IMG/VR virus record: IMGVR_UViG_3300005843_000026
Location: 1 to 34,148 of that record
Strand: one strand, 5' to 3'
From: a virus
Length of the DNA: 34,148 nt
The notes under the pieces were generated by a model that ran no database searches, was not told the DNA's origin, and saw only the letters and a list, made by a program, of their open reading frames with translations. A program made the position numbers and the translations under genes. Below, piece by piece: positions 15,457 through 23,670 of the stretch. Every line of letters begins with the position of its first letter. The first letter of the stretch is position 1.

Positions 15457-15870
15457 ATGGTCACCCTCGAGAACGTCACCCGCCGAGCGCGCGTCTTCTC
15501 CCTCGGCCTCAACGTCGCGCCGCTGCGCGCGGTGCACCCGCGACGCGTCGTCAACAAGCACGGGGACGTGAGCGTCACCGACGCGAGGATCGTGCACGAC
15601 GACTCGCTGACGATCCTCGCCGGGCAGTCGGTCGAGGTGCCCGAGACGCACCTGCGCTCGCGGACGATCCAGAAGGCCATCCGGCGCGGCGAGGTCCGCG
15701 TTGTGGCGCCGGCGGTGGCGGAGGCGCGCAAGAAGGCGCGCGAGACGCACGCCGCAGCGGAGACGGCGCAGCGTGAGCACGTCGCGAAGACCAAGGAGGC
15801 GGCGACCGCCGCCGCGGAGGCCGCGTCGGCGACGCCGGCCGAGGACCCGCGCCCGCGCGCGCGTCGCTGA
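15457..15870 (+). CDS. small hypothetical protein before the sheath (137 aa)
   Basis: The ordered N-terminal part (residues 1-90) is beta-rich, with LTILAGQSVEVPETHLRSRT. It is followed by a long Ala/Lys/Glu helix and a disordered end. GCGGAGG upstream of the ATG is a Shine-Dalgarno, and TAGCCT (15431-15436) is a -10 box giving a leader of about 15 bases. No family is recognised; similar small proteins precede sheath genes in some myoviruses. A copy of the 20-bp palindrome follows the stop. Confidence 0.6.
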   Translation: MVTLENVTRRARVFSLGLNVAPLRAVHPRRVVNKHGDVSVTDARIVHDDSLTILAGQSVEVPETHLRSRTIQKAIRRGEVRVVAPAVAEARKKARETHAAAETAQREHVAKTKEAATAAAEAASATPAEDPRPRARR

Positions 15871-15877
15871 GCTGCTC

Positions 15878-15897
15878 GCGTCCCGACGTCGGGACGC
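15878..15897. repeat. 20-bp palindrome, copy 4 of 7
   Basis: Exact copy, seven bases after the stop of the small gene before the sheath. No -10 box follows. Confidence 0.92.
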
Positions 15898-15932
15898 GCA
15901 CCCAACGAACCCCGAAGAGGAGCTAGAGGACG

Positions 15933-18191
15933 ATGGCACAGCCGGGAACGGGCGCGAGCAAGGTCGAGGTCGGCGAGGAGACGCCGACCATCAGGCAGAT
16001 CGTGGGTGTCGCGACGGCGGTCGCGGCGATCCTGTGCGTGACGGAGCGCGGGCCGGTCGGGCTCGAGCAGCTCTGCACCTCCTTCGAGGAGTACACGCGA
16101 CTCTTCGGGCGAGACATCGCGGACGGGGACGGGAGCCACGAGGCGCGCGGCTTCTTCGCCGAGGGCGGGCAGGAGCTCCACGTCGTGCGCGTGGTGCACT
16201 ACACCGACCCGACGAACGCCGCGAGCGCGACGAGCGCAGCGTCGGCGGGGACCATCCCGACCGCGGCGACGTCGCCGACGTCGGGCACGGTGCTCGGCTC
16301 CGCGCTCGCGCCGTTCGACCTCGAGCCGGGCGACACGCTCGTCGTCACGATCAACGGCGGCGGGCCGGCGACGGCGACGTTCACCGCGACGGCTGCCGCG
16401 CGCGAGAGCGCCGCGGAGAACTACGCCCTGTCGAACGGCCAGATCCTCACCGTCTCGATCAACGGGGGCGGCGTCCAGACGATCACGTTCGCGACCGCGA
16501 ACTTCGTGTCGATCGGCGCGGCGACGGCCGAGGAGGTCGCGGCCGTGATCAACGCGCAGATCGTCGGCGCGCACGCGACGGTGACGTCGGGCGGCACGAA
16601 GGTGACGATCACGTCCGACCGGCGCGGCTCGACGAGCGGCGTGAACGTCACGGGCGGGAACGCGAACACGGCGCTCCTCTTCACGACGGGGAACATCGCC
16701 GGCACCGGGAACACGGCGAACGTCGACGCGGTCACGTTCGCCGAGGTCAAGACGATCGTCGAGGCGGCGGTCGCGGGCTGCACGGTGACCGACGGCGGCT
16801 CGGGCAAGGTGCGCATCACGTCGAACACGACGGGCACCGGCTCGAGCGTCCTCGTGGGCGCGAGCTCGACGGCGGACGACGAGCTCGGCCTCGACAACGC
16901 GACGCACTCGGGCACGACGGGCGCGGCGCAGGACACGCTCACCACGGCGGGCAAGACGGACGGCGCGTACGGCGACGACGTCTCGTTCCGCGTGGCGGAC
17001 GCGTCGAACGGGGTCGCGGCGGAGTTCAACCTGCAGGTGCTCGAGGACGGCATCGTCGCGCAGACGTTCGTCAACCTCACGATGGACTCGACCGCGACGC
17101 GCTACGTCGAGACGATCGTGAACGACGAGGACACCGGCACGCCGCTCGCGACGCTGACGGACCTCGGGCTGCTCGGGACGACGGCGGAGCGTCGCCCGGC
17201 GAACGGCACGTACACGATGACGGGCGGCGACGACGGGCTCGCGTCGCTCGCCGACGCGGACTTCGTGGGCGACCCGACGGCGAAGACGGGGCTCTACGCG
17301 CTCGACATCGTCTCGGACCTGCGGCTGCTCGCGTGCCCGGACCGCGCGACGAGCGCCGTCCACAACGCGATGCTGAGCTACGCCGAGGTCTACCGGAAGG
17401 GCAGCCTCTTCGTGGTGCTCGACCCGCCGGCGGACATGGACGAGACGGAGATCGTCGAGTACGTGCAGACGACGGCCGCGCTCGAGGGGAGCTCGGAGTT
17501 CGGCGCGATGTACGCGCCGCGGATCCAGGTGCTCAACCCGAACGTCTCGGTGTTCGGCGACGAGGCGACCATCGTCGTGCCGCCGAGCGGCGTGATCATG
17601 GGCGTCATGGCGCGCACCGACGCGTCGCGGCCGGGCGGCGTGTACCTGCCGCCGGCGGGCATCGAGGAAGGCCGCATGACGACGTGCCTCGGCTTCGAGG
17701 GCGGCAAGTTCGCGTGGTCGCTCGACGAGCGGAAGCGCGACATCGTCTACCCGCACCGGGTGAACCCGCTCACGACCGACAAGGGCCTGCCGCGCTACAT
17801 CGACGGCGTGTACACGCTCAAGTCGAACGGGCAGTTCCCGACGGTCGCGGAGCGGCGCGGCGTCATCTACATCGAGCAGAGCGTGAAGGGCCCGCAGGGG
17901 ATCCAGTTCGCTCGCCACAAGAACAACGACGAGTCGCTGCGCCGGAACGTGGAGCGCACCATCGACGCGTTCCTCCTGCAGCAGATGCGCGACGGCGCGT
18001 TCCGCAGCCGCGACCCGAAGAAGGCGTTCCTCGTCGACTTCGGCGTGGCGCTGAATCCGGAGTCGCTCGTCTTCGCCGGACAGATGCGCGGCCGCATGGG
18101 TCTCGCGACGCAGAAGCCGGCAGAGTTCATCTTCGTCGGCGTGTCGCAGGACACGCGGGCGCTCGACGCGGAGCTCGCGGCCGCGAGCTGA
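15933..18191 (+). CDS. tail sheath protein
   Basis: The 752-aa product is the contractile sheath subunit. N-terminal conserved region: IRQIVGVATAVAAILCVTER and TSFEEYTRLFGRD. C-terminal conserved region: HRVNPLTTDKG, GVIYIEQSVKG, NVERTIDAFLLQQ and KKAFLVDFGVALNP, as in T4 gp18 and P2 FI families. Between them (about residues 120-340) is an inserted Thr/Gly-rich region with two related units (TLVVTINGGGPATATF and LTVSINGGGVQTITF, then TVTSGGTKVTITS and TVTDGGSGKVRITS). These probably form surface domains. GAAGAGGAGC is the Shine-Dalgarno; no -10 box is evident after the palindrome upstream. Confidence 0.95.
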   Translation: MAQPGTGASKVEVGEETPTIRQIVGVATAVAAILCVTERGPVGLEQLCTSFEEYTRLFGRDIADGDGSHEARGFFAEGGQELHVVRVVHYTDPTNAASATSAASAGTIPTAATSPTSGTVLGSALAPFDLEPGDTLVVTINGGGPATATFTATAAARESAAENYALSNGQILTVSINGGGVQTITFATANFVSIGAATAEEVAAVINAQIVGAHATVTSGGTKVTITSDRRGSTSGVNVTGGNANTALLFTTGNIAGTGNTANVDAVTFAEVKTIVEAAVAGCTVTDGGSGKVRITSNTTGTGSSVLVGASSTADDELGLDNATHSGTTGAAQDTLTTAGKTDGAYGDDVSFRVADASNGVAAEFNLQVLEDGIVAQTFVNLTMDSTATRYVETIVNDEDTGTPLATLTDLGLLGTTAERRPANGTYTMTGGDDGLASLADADFVGDPTAKTGLYALDIVSDLRLLACPDRATSAVHNAMLSYAEVYRKGSLFVVLDPPADMDETEIVEYVQTTAALEGSSEFGAMYAPRIQVLNPNVSVFGDEATIVVPPSGVIMGVMARTDASRPGGVYLPPAGIEEGRMTTCLGFEGGKFAWSLDERKRDIVYPHRVNPLTTDKGLPRYIDGVYTLKSNGQFPTVAERRGVIYIEQSVKGPQGIQFARHKNNDESLRRNVERTIDAFLLQQMRDGAFRSRDPKKAFLVDFGVALNPESLVFAGQMRGRMGLATQKPAEFIFVGVSQDTRALDAELAAAS

Positions 18192-18221
18192 GGCACCACC
18201 CGGATCACGAGGAGATAGACC

Positions 18222-18704
18222 ATGCCTGCAGTCGTCGTCGGAACGCCCCGCTCCTTCTGGAACCGCTTCAAGTTCCTCGTCGAGATCGGCGGGATCACGT
18301 ACGCGGGGTTCCAGAAGTGCAGCGAGCTCTCGAAGGAGCTCGCCCGGATCGACCACTGGGAGGGCGGGCGCAGCACCGCGCACAAGAGCCCCGGGCGTCT
18401 CACGATCCCGAGCATCACGCTCGAGCGCGGCGCGACGGTGGACCTCGAGCTCTACCAGTGGTTCGAGCAGACGATGGACGCGAGCGTCGGGCTCGGCGTC
18501 GGGGCGCAGGACCCGTTCTACAAGCGGGAGCTCGACATCGTGCAGCTCGAGCGCGACGACAGCGTCGTGCAGCGCTTCCACGCGAAGGGCGCGTGGCCGG
18601 AGAAGTTCGTCGCCGGCGCGTGGGACAACACGAGCGACGAGAAGGTGATGACGAGCGTGACGCTCGCGATCGACGACTTCACGCCGGTGTTCCGCCCGGC
18701 GTAG
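18222..18704 (+). CDS. tail tube protein (T4 gp19-like)
   Basis: The 160-aa product matches the contractile-tail tube family: FKFLVEIGGITYAGFQKCSE, the glycine-containing turn GRSTAHKSPGRLTIPSITLER and ATVDLELYQWFEQTM. It then has LDIVQLERDDSVVQRFHAKGAWP and a final strand ending DFTPVFRPA. It would form the inner tube inside the sheath. It follows the sheath by 30 bases with GAGGAG as Shine-Dalgarno. A long GC hairpin after the stop may end this transcript. Confidence 0.92.
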   Translation: MPAVVVGTPRSFWNRFKFLVEIGGITYAGFQKCSELSKELARIDHWEGGRSTAHKSPGRLTIPSITLERGATVDLELYQWFEQTMDASVGLGVGAQDPFYKRELDIVQLERDDSVVQRFHAKGAWPEKFVAGAWDNTSDEKVMTSVTLAIDDFTPVFRPA

Positions 18705-18742
18705 CATTGACCCTCGCTGGTTCTGCAGGGTGGTAGTGGGGT

Positions 18743-18777
18743 CGGCCCCCGGAGGAACAGGCGCCCTCCGGGGGCCG
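18743..18777 (+). terminator. 13-bp perfect GC hairpin after the tail tube gene
   Basis: Arms CGGCCCCCGGAGG (18743-18755) and its exact complement (18765-18776 plus G18777), with a nine-base loop. It has no T tract. It fills the 128-base gap between the tube gene and the chaperone promoter. Confidence 0.55.
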
Positions 18778-18787
18778 CTCCGCGTGG

Positions 18788-18793
18788 TAGCCT
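18788..18793 (+). promoter_or_regulatory. -10 box TAGCCT for the chaperone gene
   Basis: Follows the 18743-18777 hairpin, with Shine-Dalgarno GGAGGAGA before ATG 18833. Confidence 0.55.
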
Positions 18794-18832
18794 CGTCGCA
18801 CGCGGGCCGAGCAGGGCCGCGGAGGAGACGAG

Positions 18833-19618
18833 ATGGACGAAGAGGCGGCGAAGGTCGCGGACGACTCGCTCGTGCGGTGTCCGTCGGGGCTGGTGGTCAG
18901 GGTGCGGAAGGTGAAGGTCGCGCAGCTCAAGCTGCTCAGCGACCGGCGCAGCGTGACGTCGGGCGCGGTCTACGAGGAGTTCCTCAGGTACGGCGCGAGC
19001 GAGGTGGTCGACCGCGGGCCGTACCCGGACTCGGCCGAGTTCGACTGGCGGCGCGCGCTGCTCGGGGACCGGTTCCGCGCGCTCATCGGCGTGCGCGTCG
19101 CGACGCACGGGCACGACTTCTCGTTCGACGCGAAGTGCAGCGAGTGCGGCGAGCCGATCAAGTGGACGCTCGACCTGCGCGAGCTCGTCTCGCGCGACTA
19201 CCCGAAGGCGACGATCGACGCGTGGCTCGCGCGCAAGCCGCTCGAGACGACGCTCGGCGGGCGGCGCGTCACGTACGCCCCGATGACCGGCGAGGAGGAG
19301 CAGCGCGTGCGCGGCGCGCTCGAGAAGCTGAAGAACGGCACCGCGGGTCGGCCGCGGCAGGCGGGCGACCAGATGACGGACACGCTCTTCGTGCGCCTCA
19401 ACGTCGAGGGCGTCGACAAGCGTGACCTGCGCGACTGGCTCGACGACGTCGACGGCGACGAGCTCGCGCGGATGCAGGACGTCATGGACCGGCAGTCGGG
19501 CGGAGTGGAGACGAGGATCTACGTGGAGTGCGGGGAGCTGAACTGCGGGGCGAAGGTGCTAGTCGAGATCCCTTTCGGAGCGGGGAACTACTGGCTCCCG
19601 CGGGCCCCGACGAGCTGA
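18833..19618 (+). CDS. tail assembly chaperone, unshifted product
   Basis: The 261-aa product contains a split zinc-ribbon: KCSECGE (Cys102, Cys105) and VECGELNCGA (Cys233, Cys238), ending VLVEIPFGAGNYWLP. This resembles T4 gp26-like / myovirus chaperone proteins encoded between tube and tape measure. Its 3' part holds a perfect -1 slippery heptamer, C CCT TTC, at 19570-19576 in frame; slipping there would extend the protein into the next frame. GGAGGAGA precedes the ATG, and TAGCCT at 18788-18793 is the promoter box. Both forms would coat the tape measure during tail assembly. Confidence 0.78.
   Translation: MDEEAAKVADDSLVRCPSGLVVRVRKVKVAQLKLLSDRRSVTSGAVYEEFLRYGASEVVDRGPYPDSAEFDWRRALLGDRFRALIGVRVATHGHDFSFDAKCSECGEPIKWTLDLRELVSRDYPKATIDAWLARKPLETTLGGRRVTYAPMTGEEEQRVRGALEKLKNGTAGRPRQAGDQMTDTLFVRLNVEGVDKRDLRDWLDDVDGDELARMQDVMDRQSGGVETRIYVECGELNCGAKVLVEIPFGAGNYWLPRAPTS
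19570..19576 (+). promoter_or_regulatory. -1 ribosomal frameshift site CCCTTTC
   Basis: The heptamer is C CCT TTC in the chaperone frame (codons ATC CCT TTC, Ile246-Pro247-Phe248). It is an exact X XXY YYZ site where both tRNAs can re-pair at CCC and TTT after a -1 slip. Four bases downstream, CGGGG (19581-19585) can pair with CCCCG (19605-19609) to form a stimulatory stem, with further GC-rich alternatives. The zero-frame stop is 40 bases further on. Confidence 0.75.
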
Positions 19619-19851
19619 TCGGCCTCGCGAGCGCGGCGCTCACCATCTTCGCGTGGTTCGACCCGGCGCAGCTCTGGCAGCTGGTCGCCGACCTCACGTG
19701 GAAGCAGCACGGCGGTTCGGGCTACAACTTCACCCGGGCCGACGTGCACGACATGGACTACGACGAGGCGCTCTGGTACCAGGAGCACGCCAACGAGCGA
19801 CGCGAGGCTGAGTCTCGGGCCATCGAGCAGGCGTCGAAGAAACCCAAGTAG
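19576..19851 (+). CDS. -1 frame extension of the tail assembly chaperone (GT-like)
   Basis: Frame 1 is open from before the slippery site and ends in TAG at 19849-19851. After a -1 slip at 19570-19576 translation would continue RSGELLAPAGPDELIGLASA, with a helical domain FDPAQLWQLVADLTWK and a charged end. The fusion would be about 339 aa (248 + 91). Position before the tape measure and the classical lambda G/GT logic support this. An independent start at GTG 19528 is possible but lacks a good Shine-Dalgarno. Read as a fusion partner rather than a separate gene. Confidence 0.75.
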   Translation, partial: RSGELLAPAGPDELIGLASAALTIFAWFDPAQLWQLVADLTWKQHGGSGYNFTRADVHDMDYDEALWYQEHANERREAESRAIEQASKKPK

Positions 19852-19886
19852 CGGCGCGCGCGGCGGCGTGCTTCCATGTCCGCGTG

Positions 19887-20459
19887 CTACTCGGCGAGAC
19901 GAGGACGACCGGTGCGGCCCCGGGGCGCGAGCCTCGGGCCGCCCACGTGGCGCCACAGCCGACCGTAGGCGACGCCGGCGACGAGGACGCCGGTCACGTC
20001 GAGGTCGCGCGCGATCGCGTCGAACGGCTCGCCGGCGGCTGCTCGCGCGCGGACCTTGAGGACGAGCGCCTCGGTGAGCTTGGCGGAGCCGTTCCGCGCG
20101 CCGAGGCCGCGACCGCGCGCGACGCTACGGCGGATGTTCTCGAGCTGCGGCACGGCCTCGAGGTTCTCGAGTCGGTTGTTCGTGTGCACCGCGTCGACGT
20201 GATCGACCTCGTGCCCCGGCGAGATCGGTCCGTTGTGGGCCTCGAAGACGACGCGCGAGACTGCTGCGCATCGAGCACGTGTCCCATCGGCGCGGTTCAA
20301 CTGCACGGTCAGGTACCCGTCTCGGACCGGGGTCTGCGCGACGATGTTTCCGGCTCGAATGCGATGACGGTCGACGAGGATCCGGACGCGTCCAAGCGTC
20401 GACGCCTCGTAGATCCCTTCGTACCCCAGCACAGGCCGCCACACCTCAGGTCGTCTCAT
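19887..20459 (-). CDS. homing endonuclease, NUMOD4 + HNH + C-terminal HTH (HEG1)
   Basis: The 190-aa product, on the opposite strand to all other genes, begins with NUMOD4 (EVWRPVLGYEGIYEASTLGR). The HNH nuclease core is GHEVDHVDAVHTNNRLENLE (His83, Asp86, His87, Asn94/95, Asn99). It then has a NUMOD1/HTH-like DNA-binding end (NGSAKLTEALVLKVRARAAA to YGRLWRHV). It would nick or cut a specific site and spread by homing. ATG 20459 is chosen because TACCAT (20471-20466, - strand) ends six bases before it; TTG 20477 is an upstream alternative. It has more AT-rich codons than its neighbours (AGA, CGA, CTT, ATT), a sign of transfer. It lies between the chaperone and the tape measure. Confidence 0.92.
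   Translation of the reverse strand: MRRPEVWRPVLGYEGIYEASTLGRVRILVDRHRIRAGNIVAQTPVRDGYLTVQLNRADGTRARCAAVSRVVFEAHNGPISPGHEVDHVDAVHTNNRLENLEAVPQLENIRRSVARGRGLGARNGSAKLTEALVLKVRARAAAGEPFDAIARDLDVTGVLVAGVAYGRLWRHVGGPRLAPRGRTGRPRLAE
19888..19893 (+). promoter_or_regulatory. possible remnant -10 box TGC-TACTCG
   Basis: Matches the + strand boxes except for the last base. It also forms the end of the - strand HNH gene (its stop is 19887-19889). It may be the tape measure promoter, separated from its gene by the insertion. Confidence 0.3.
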
Positions 20460-20465
20460 ACGCCG

Positions 20466-20471
20466 ATGGTA
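20466..20471 (-). promoter_or_regulatory. -10 box TACCAT, leaderless, for HEG1
   Basis: Ends six bases before the - strand ATG at 20459, in an AT-rich patch overlapping a + strand TATATC (20470-20475). Confidence 0.5.
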
Positions 20472-20476
20472 TATCA

Positions 20477-23092
20477 ATGTTGAACAGTATGGGATTGGGC
20501 TTCGTCTTCACCGCGCGCGACATGGCGTCGGGGACGATCCGGCAGGTGGGCGGCGCGTTCGGCGCGCTCGACGCGGCCGCGATGCGCGCGCAGGTCTCGC
20601 ACCACCGGAACATGCAGGCGATGGCGGCGGGGATCGCGGTCATGGGCGCGGGGCTCGGCGTCCTCGCCGGCGCCGGCGAGCTCGCCGAGATGGCGGGGCA
20701 CTTCGAGCAGGCGCTCGCGCGGCTGGGCGGCGTGAGCCGCGCGACGGCCGACGAGATGCAGATGCTCCACGACAAGGCGATCCAGGTCGGCGTCGCGACC
20801 ATGTTCGACCCGACGGAGGCGGTGGAGGGCCTCACGGCGCTCGCCGAGAAGGGCTTCACGGCGCGCGAGCAGATGTCGCTGATCATGCCGGCGGCGCAGC
20901 TCGCCGAGGGCGGCGCGATGGAGATCGCGACGGCCGCCGAGGCGATGAGCGCGGCGGTGCGCGTGTTCGGACAGGACGCGGCGGCGGCGGCGGACGACGC
21001 GGACATGATGCTCGCGTCGCAGCAGACGTCGGCCCTGCAGGCGCGCGACATGGTGCAGGCGTTCGCCGGCGTCTCTCGAGGCGCATCGCTCACGAAGCAG
21101 TCGCTCTCCGAGATGCTGATCGCGATGGGGTTCGTGCGCGACACGGGCGCCGACGTGAGCGTGTCGGCGCAGTCGGTGAGCTCGGCGCTCGTCTTCATGG
21201 CGAGCCGCGCCGACAAATTCAAGGCGCTCGGCGTCAGCGTCACCGACGCGCACGGGAACTTCCGCCCGTTCCTAGACATCGTGCGCGAGACGAGCGTCGC
21301 GCTGCAGGACAAGTTCCCCGACGCGGCGGACCGGACCGCGAACGCGCTCGAGCTCTTCTCCCGGTTCGGCCTGCAGGCGTACGCCGCGGTGAACGCGAAC
21401 CTCGAGCGCGGCATCCACACGACGACGGGCGAGGTGCTGCACGGCGCGGCCGCGATCGACTACCTGCGCTCGCGGTTCCAGGCGGCGGCGCACGACAACG
21501 CGGCGGAGGAGTTCCAGCAGCGGCTCCTCTCGACGTTCGCGGGGCAGCAGCGGCTCCTGCGCGGCTCGATCCACACGCTCGGCATCATCGTCGGCGAGGG
21601 CTTCACGGCGGCGCTCAAGCCGTACGTGTCGGGGGTCGTCGCGTTCGTGAACCGCCTGATCGGCTTCTTCCAGCAGATGCCCGCCGGCATGCGCACCGCG
21701 ATCGCGCACGCGGTGATGCTCGCCGGCGCCGCGATGACGGTCGCCGGCGCGTTCGTCGGCGCCGCCGCCGCGATCGCGCTCGTGGCGCCGCTCCTGAAGG
21801 CGATGGTCGTCGCTGCCGGCGGGCTCGTCGTCGCGCTCGCGCCGTTCGTCGCGCTGCTCGCCGTCGCGGCGGGCGCGGTGGCCGGGTTCCGTCACGCGGC
21901 GGAGCGCGACGTCGGCGGCATCGGCGCTCGGTTCACCACGTTCGTCGGGCAGGTGCGCCTCGGGATGGGCGCGCTCGTCGAGCTCTTCACGCAGGGCGGG
22001 TTCTCCGCGGCGGTGCGCGACGAGCTCGACGAGGGGCACGTCGGGCTGCGGCGCTTCGTGATCAACGTGTACGCGATCGGCTTCCGCGTGGTGCAGTTCT
22101 TCCGCGGCGTGTGGATCGGGTTCCAGGCGGCGATCGAGGGGATGGGCCCGACGTTCTCGCGGCTCGGCGACGCGTTCGGCCGGTTCGGGCGCGCGCTCGG
22201 CTTCGTGAGCTCGACGACGTCGCGCGCGGCGGGGACCTCGTCCGGCGAGTGGGCGGCAGCCGGGACGCGCATCGGGGTCACGCTGAGCGGCATCGTCGAG
22301 GGGCTCGCGAACGCGATCACGCTGACCGTCGACTTCGCGACGGGCGTCATCGACGCGGCGCGGAGCGCGCGCAAGGCCTTCGAGAGCGCGGGCGCCGGGA
22401 TCGGCGACTCCCTGTCGTTCGCCGGCGGCGAGATCGAGAAGCTGCTCGTGTCGCTCGGCGTGCTCGACGCGAGCATGGACTCGCAGGAGACGGGGTGGCG
22501 GAAGTTCGGGCGCGTCGTCGGCACCGTCGTCGGGTCGCTCGCGATCGGCGTGGGCATGGCGTTCGCCGGGATGAACGCGGTGATCGGGTTCACGGCGCGG
22601 TTCGTCGACCGCCTCGTCGACTCGTTCAAGGCGCTCTACAACATCGCGATCGTGGTGTGGCGCATCGCGTCCGGGATCCTCGGGAAGGGGGAGATCGGGG
22701 ACAGCCGCGAGGCGCGCGCGCAGCGAGAGAACGACTCGTTCTCGCAGCTCGGGTCGCTCATCTTCGGCGCGGGCCCGCAGGCGACGGTCGAGGAGCAGCA
22801 GGCGGCGCGAGCCGGGACCGACATCACGGGCGCGGTCGCGCAGCTGTTCGGCGGCCGGAGCATGATGGGGCAGGGCGCGCTGCCGGCCGCGACGGCGCAG
22901 GCGGCGCAGACGCAGCAGACGTCGGTGCAGCGCGACGCGCTCGACCGCGTGGCGAACCTGCTCGCCGACCAGCGCAAGCACGCGCCGGAGGTGACGCTCG
23001 TGCTCGACGGCGAGAAGCTCGCGGCGAGCGTCATCAAGAACACGCGCCGCATCGCGGCGGCCGACCACTCCGACGTCGCGAGCGAGGAGTGA
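20477..23092 (+). CDS. tape measure protein
   Basis: The 871-aa protein sets tail length and is probably ejected with the DNA. The N-terminus GLGFVFTARDMASG is the usual start, followed by the TP901-type core (about residues 85-250) with ATMFDPTEAVEGLTALAEKG and SALQARDMVQAFAGVSRGAS. A very hydrophobic region (about 406-471) could cross a membrane. The first codons are unusual for this genome (TTG AAC AGT ATG GGA TTG), next to the HNH insertion. ATG 20489 is an equally good start. The frame is open further left only because it is antisense to the HNH gene. A TATATC box (20470-20475) may drive it. Confidence 0.93.
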   Translation: MLNSMGLGFVFTARDMASGTIRQVGGAFGALDAAAMRAQVSHHRNMQAMAAGIAVMGAGLGVLAGAGELAEMAGHFEQALARLGGVSRATADEMQMLHDKAIQVGVATMFDPTEAVEGLTALAEKGFTAREQMSLIMPAAQLAEGGAMEIATAAEAMSAAVRVFGQDAAAAADDADMMLASQQTSALQARDMVQAFAGVSRGASLTKQSLSEMLIAMGFVRDTGADVSVSAQSVSSALVFMASRADKFKALGVSVTDAHGNFRPFLDIVRETSVALQDKFPDAADRTANALELFSRFGLQAYAAVNANLERGIHTTTGEVLHGAAAIDYLRSRFQAAAHDNAAEEFQQRLLSTFAGQQRLLRGSIHTLGIIVGEGFTAALKPYVSGVVAFVNRLIGFFQQMPAGMRTAIAHAVMLAGAAMTVAGAFVGAAAAIALVAPLLKAMVVAAGGLVVALAPFVALLAVAAGAVAGFRHAAERDVGGIGARFTTFVGQVRLGMGALVELFTQGGFSAAVRDELDEGHVGLRRFVINVYAIGFRVVQFFRGVWIGFQAAIEGMGPTFSRLGDAFGRFGRALGFVSSTTSRAAGTSSGEWAAAGTRIGVTLSGIVEGLANAITLTVDFATGVIDAARSARKAFESAGAGIGDSLSFAGGEIEKLLVSLGVLDASMDSQETGWRKFGRVVGTVVGSLAIGVGMAFAGMNAVIGFTARFVDRLVDSFKALYNIAIVVWRIASGILGKGEIGDSREARAQRENDSFSQLGSLIFGAGPQATVEEQQAARAGTDITGAVAQLFGGRSMMGQGALPAATAQAAQTQQTSVQRDALDRVANLLADQRKHAPEVTLVLDGEKLAASVIKNTRRIAAADHSDVASEE

Positions 23093-23096
23093 CGCC

Positions 23097-23621
23097 GTGA
23101 GCGAGGCGGCGACGGCGGACCCGACGCGGATGCACCTCGTGAACCTCGCGACCGGCGAGGACCAGGAGGCGCAGTTCAACCCCGAGGAGCTCGAGCAGGC
23201 CCTCGACGTGAACTACGCGGAGCCGGAGGTCGTCGGGCTGTCGCACCAGCCGATGCAGTACGTGAGCACGAAGAACCTCGAGACGAAGCTGACGCTCTAC
23301 TGCACGGCGCAGTCCGACCGCGAGCGCGACGTCATCGACTCGTTCCGCGCGTTCATCCTCGAGCTCTGCTACGCGCCGGCGGGCGGCTCGTCGATCGTCG
23401 AGGGGTCGCCGGCGCGCGTGCTCTTCGTGTGGCCGCGCCTCGCGACGCTGACGTGCAGGGTCACGTCGGTGCGGTTCAAGTACGCGACGTTCGCGAAGGA
23501 CGGCGGCGCGCTGCGCTACACGGCGGAGGTCACGCTCAAGGAGGCGCGCGACGCGCGGCTCACGGCCGAGCAGGCGCGCATGTTCGGGATGCAGCGCGGC
23601 GGCGAGGCCCCGCGCGGCTGA
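23097..23621 (+). CDS. baseplate / CIS tube-like protein
   Basis: The 174-aa product matches the CIS-tube / phage baseplate family: MHLVNLATGEDQEAQFNPEE near the N-terminus, then YVSTKNLETKLTLYCTAQ, LFVWPRLATLTCRVTSVRFK and a final YTAEVTLKEARD. Such proteins sit on the tube end and recruit the LysM protein encoded next. GTG 23097 starts four bases after the tape measure stop. A copy of the 20-bp palindrome follows this gene. Confidence 0.85.
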   Translation: MSEAATADPTRMHLVNLATGEDQEAQFNPEELEQALDVNYAEPEVVGLSHQPMQYVSTKNLETKLTLYCTAQSDRERDVIDSFRAFILELCYAPAGGSSIVEGSPARVLFVWPRLATLTCRVTSVRFKYATFAKDGGALRYTAEVTLKEARDARLTAEQARMFGMQRGGEAPRG

Positions 23622-23627
23622 CCCCCG

Positions 23628-23647
23628 GCGTCCCGACGTCGGGACGC
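23628..23647. repeat. 20-bp palindrome, copy 5 of 7
   Basis: Exact copy, six bases after the CIS-tube-like gene and 11 bases before the TACCCT box of the LysM gene. Confidence 0.92.
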
Positions 23648-23658
23648 GTGCGCTCTGC

Positions 23659-23664
23659 TACCCT
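23659..23664 (+). promoter_or_regulatory. -10 box TGC-TACCCT, leaderless
   Basis: Ends six bases before GTG 23671, just after palindrome copy 5. Confidence 0.6.
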
Positions 23665-23670
23665 CTCGGC

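Noticed and set aside
20279-20476. Upstream extension of the tape measure frame
   Set aside because: It is antisense to the HNH gene and lacks tape-measure-like sequence; the natural N-terminus GLGFVFTARD begins at 20477-20489.
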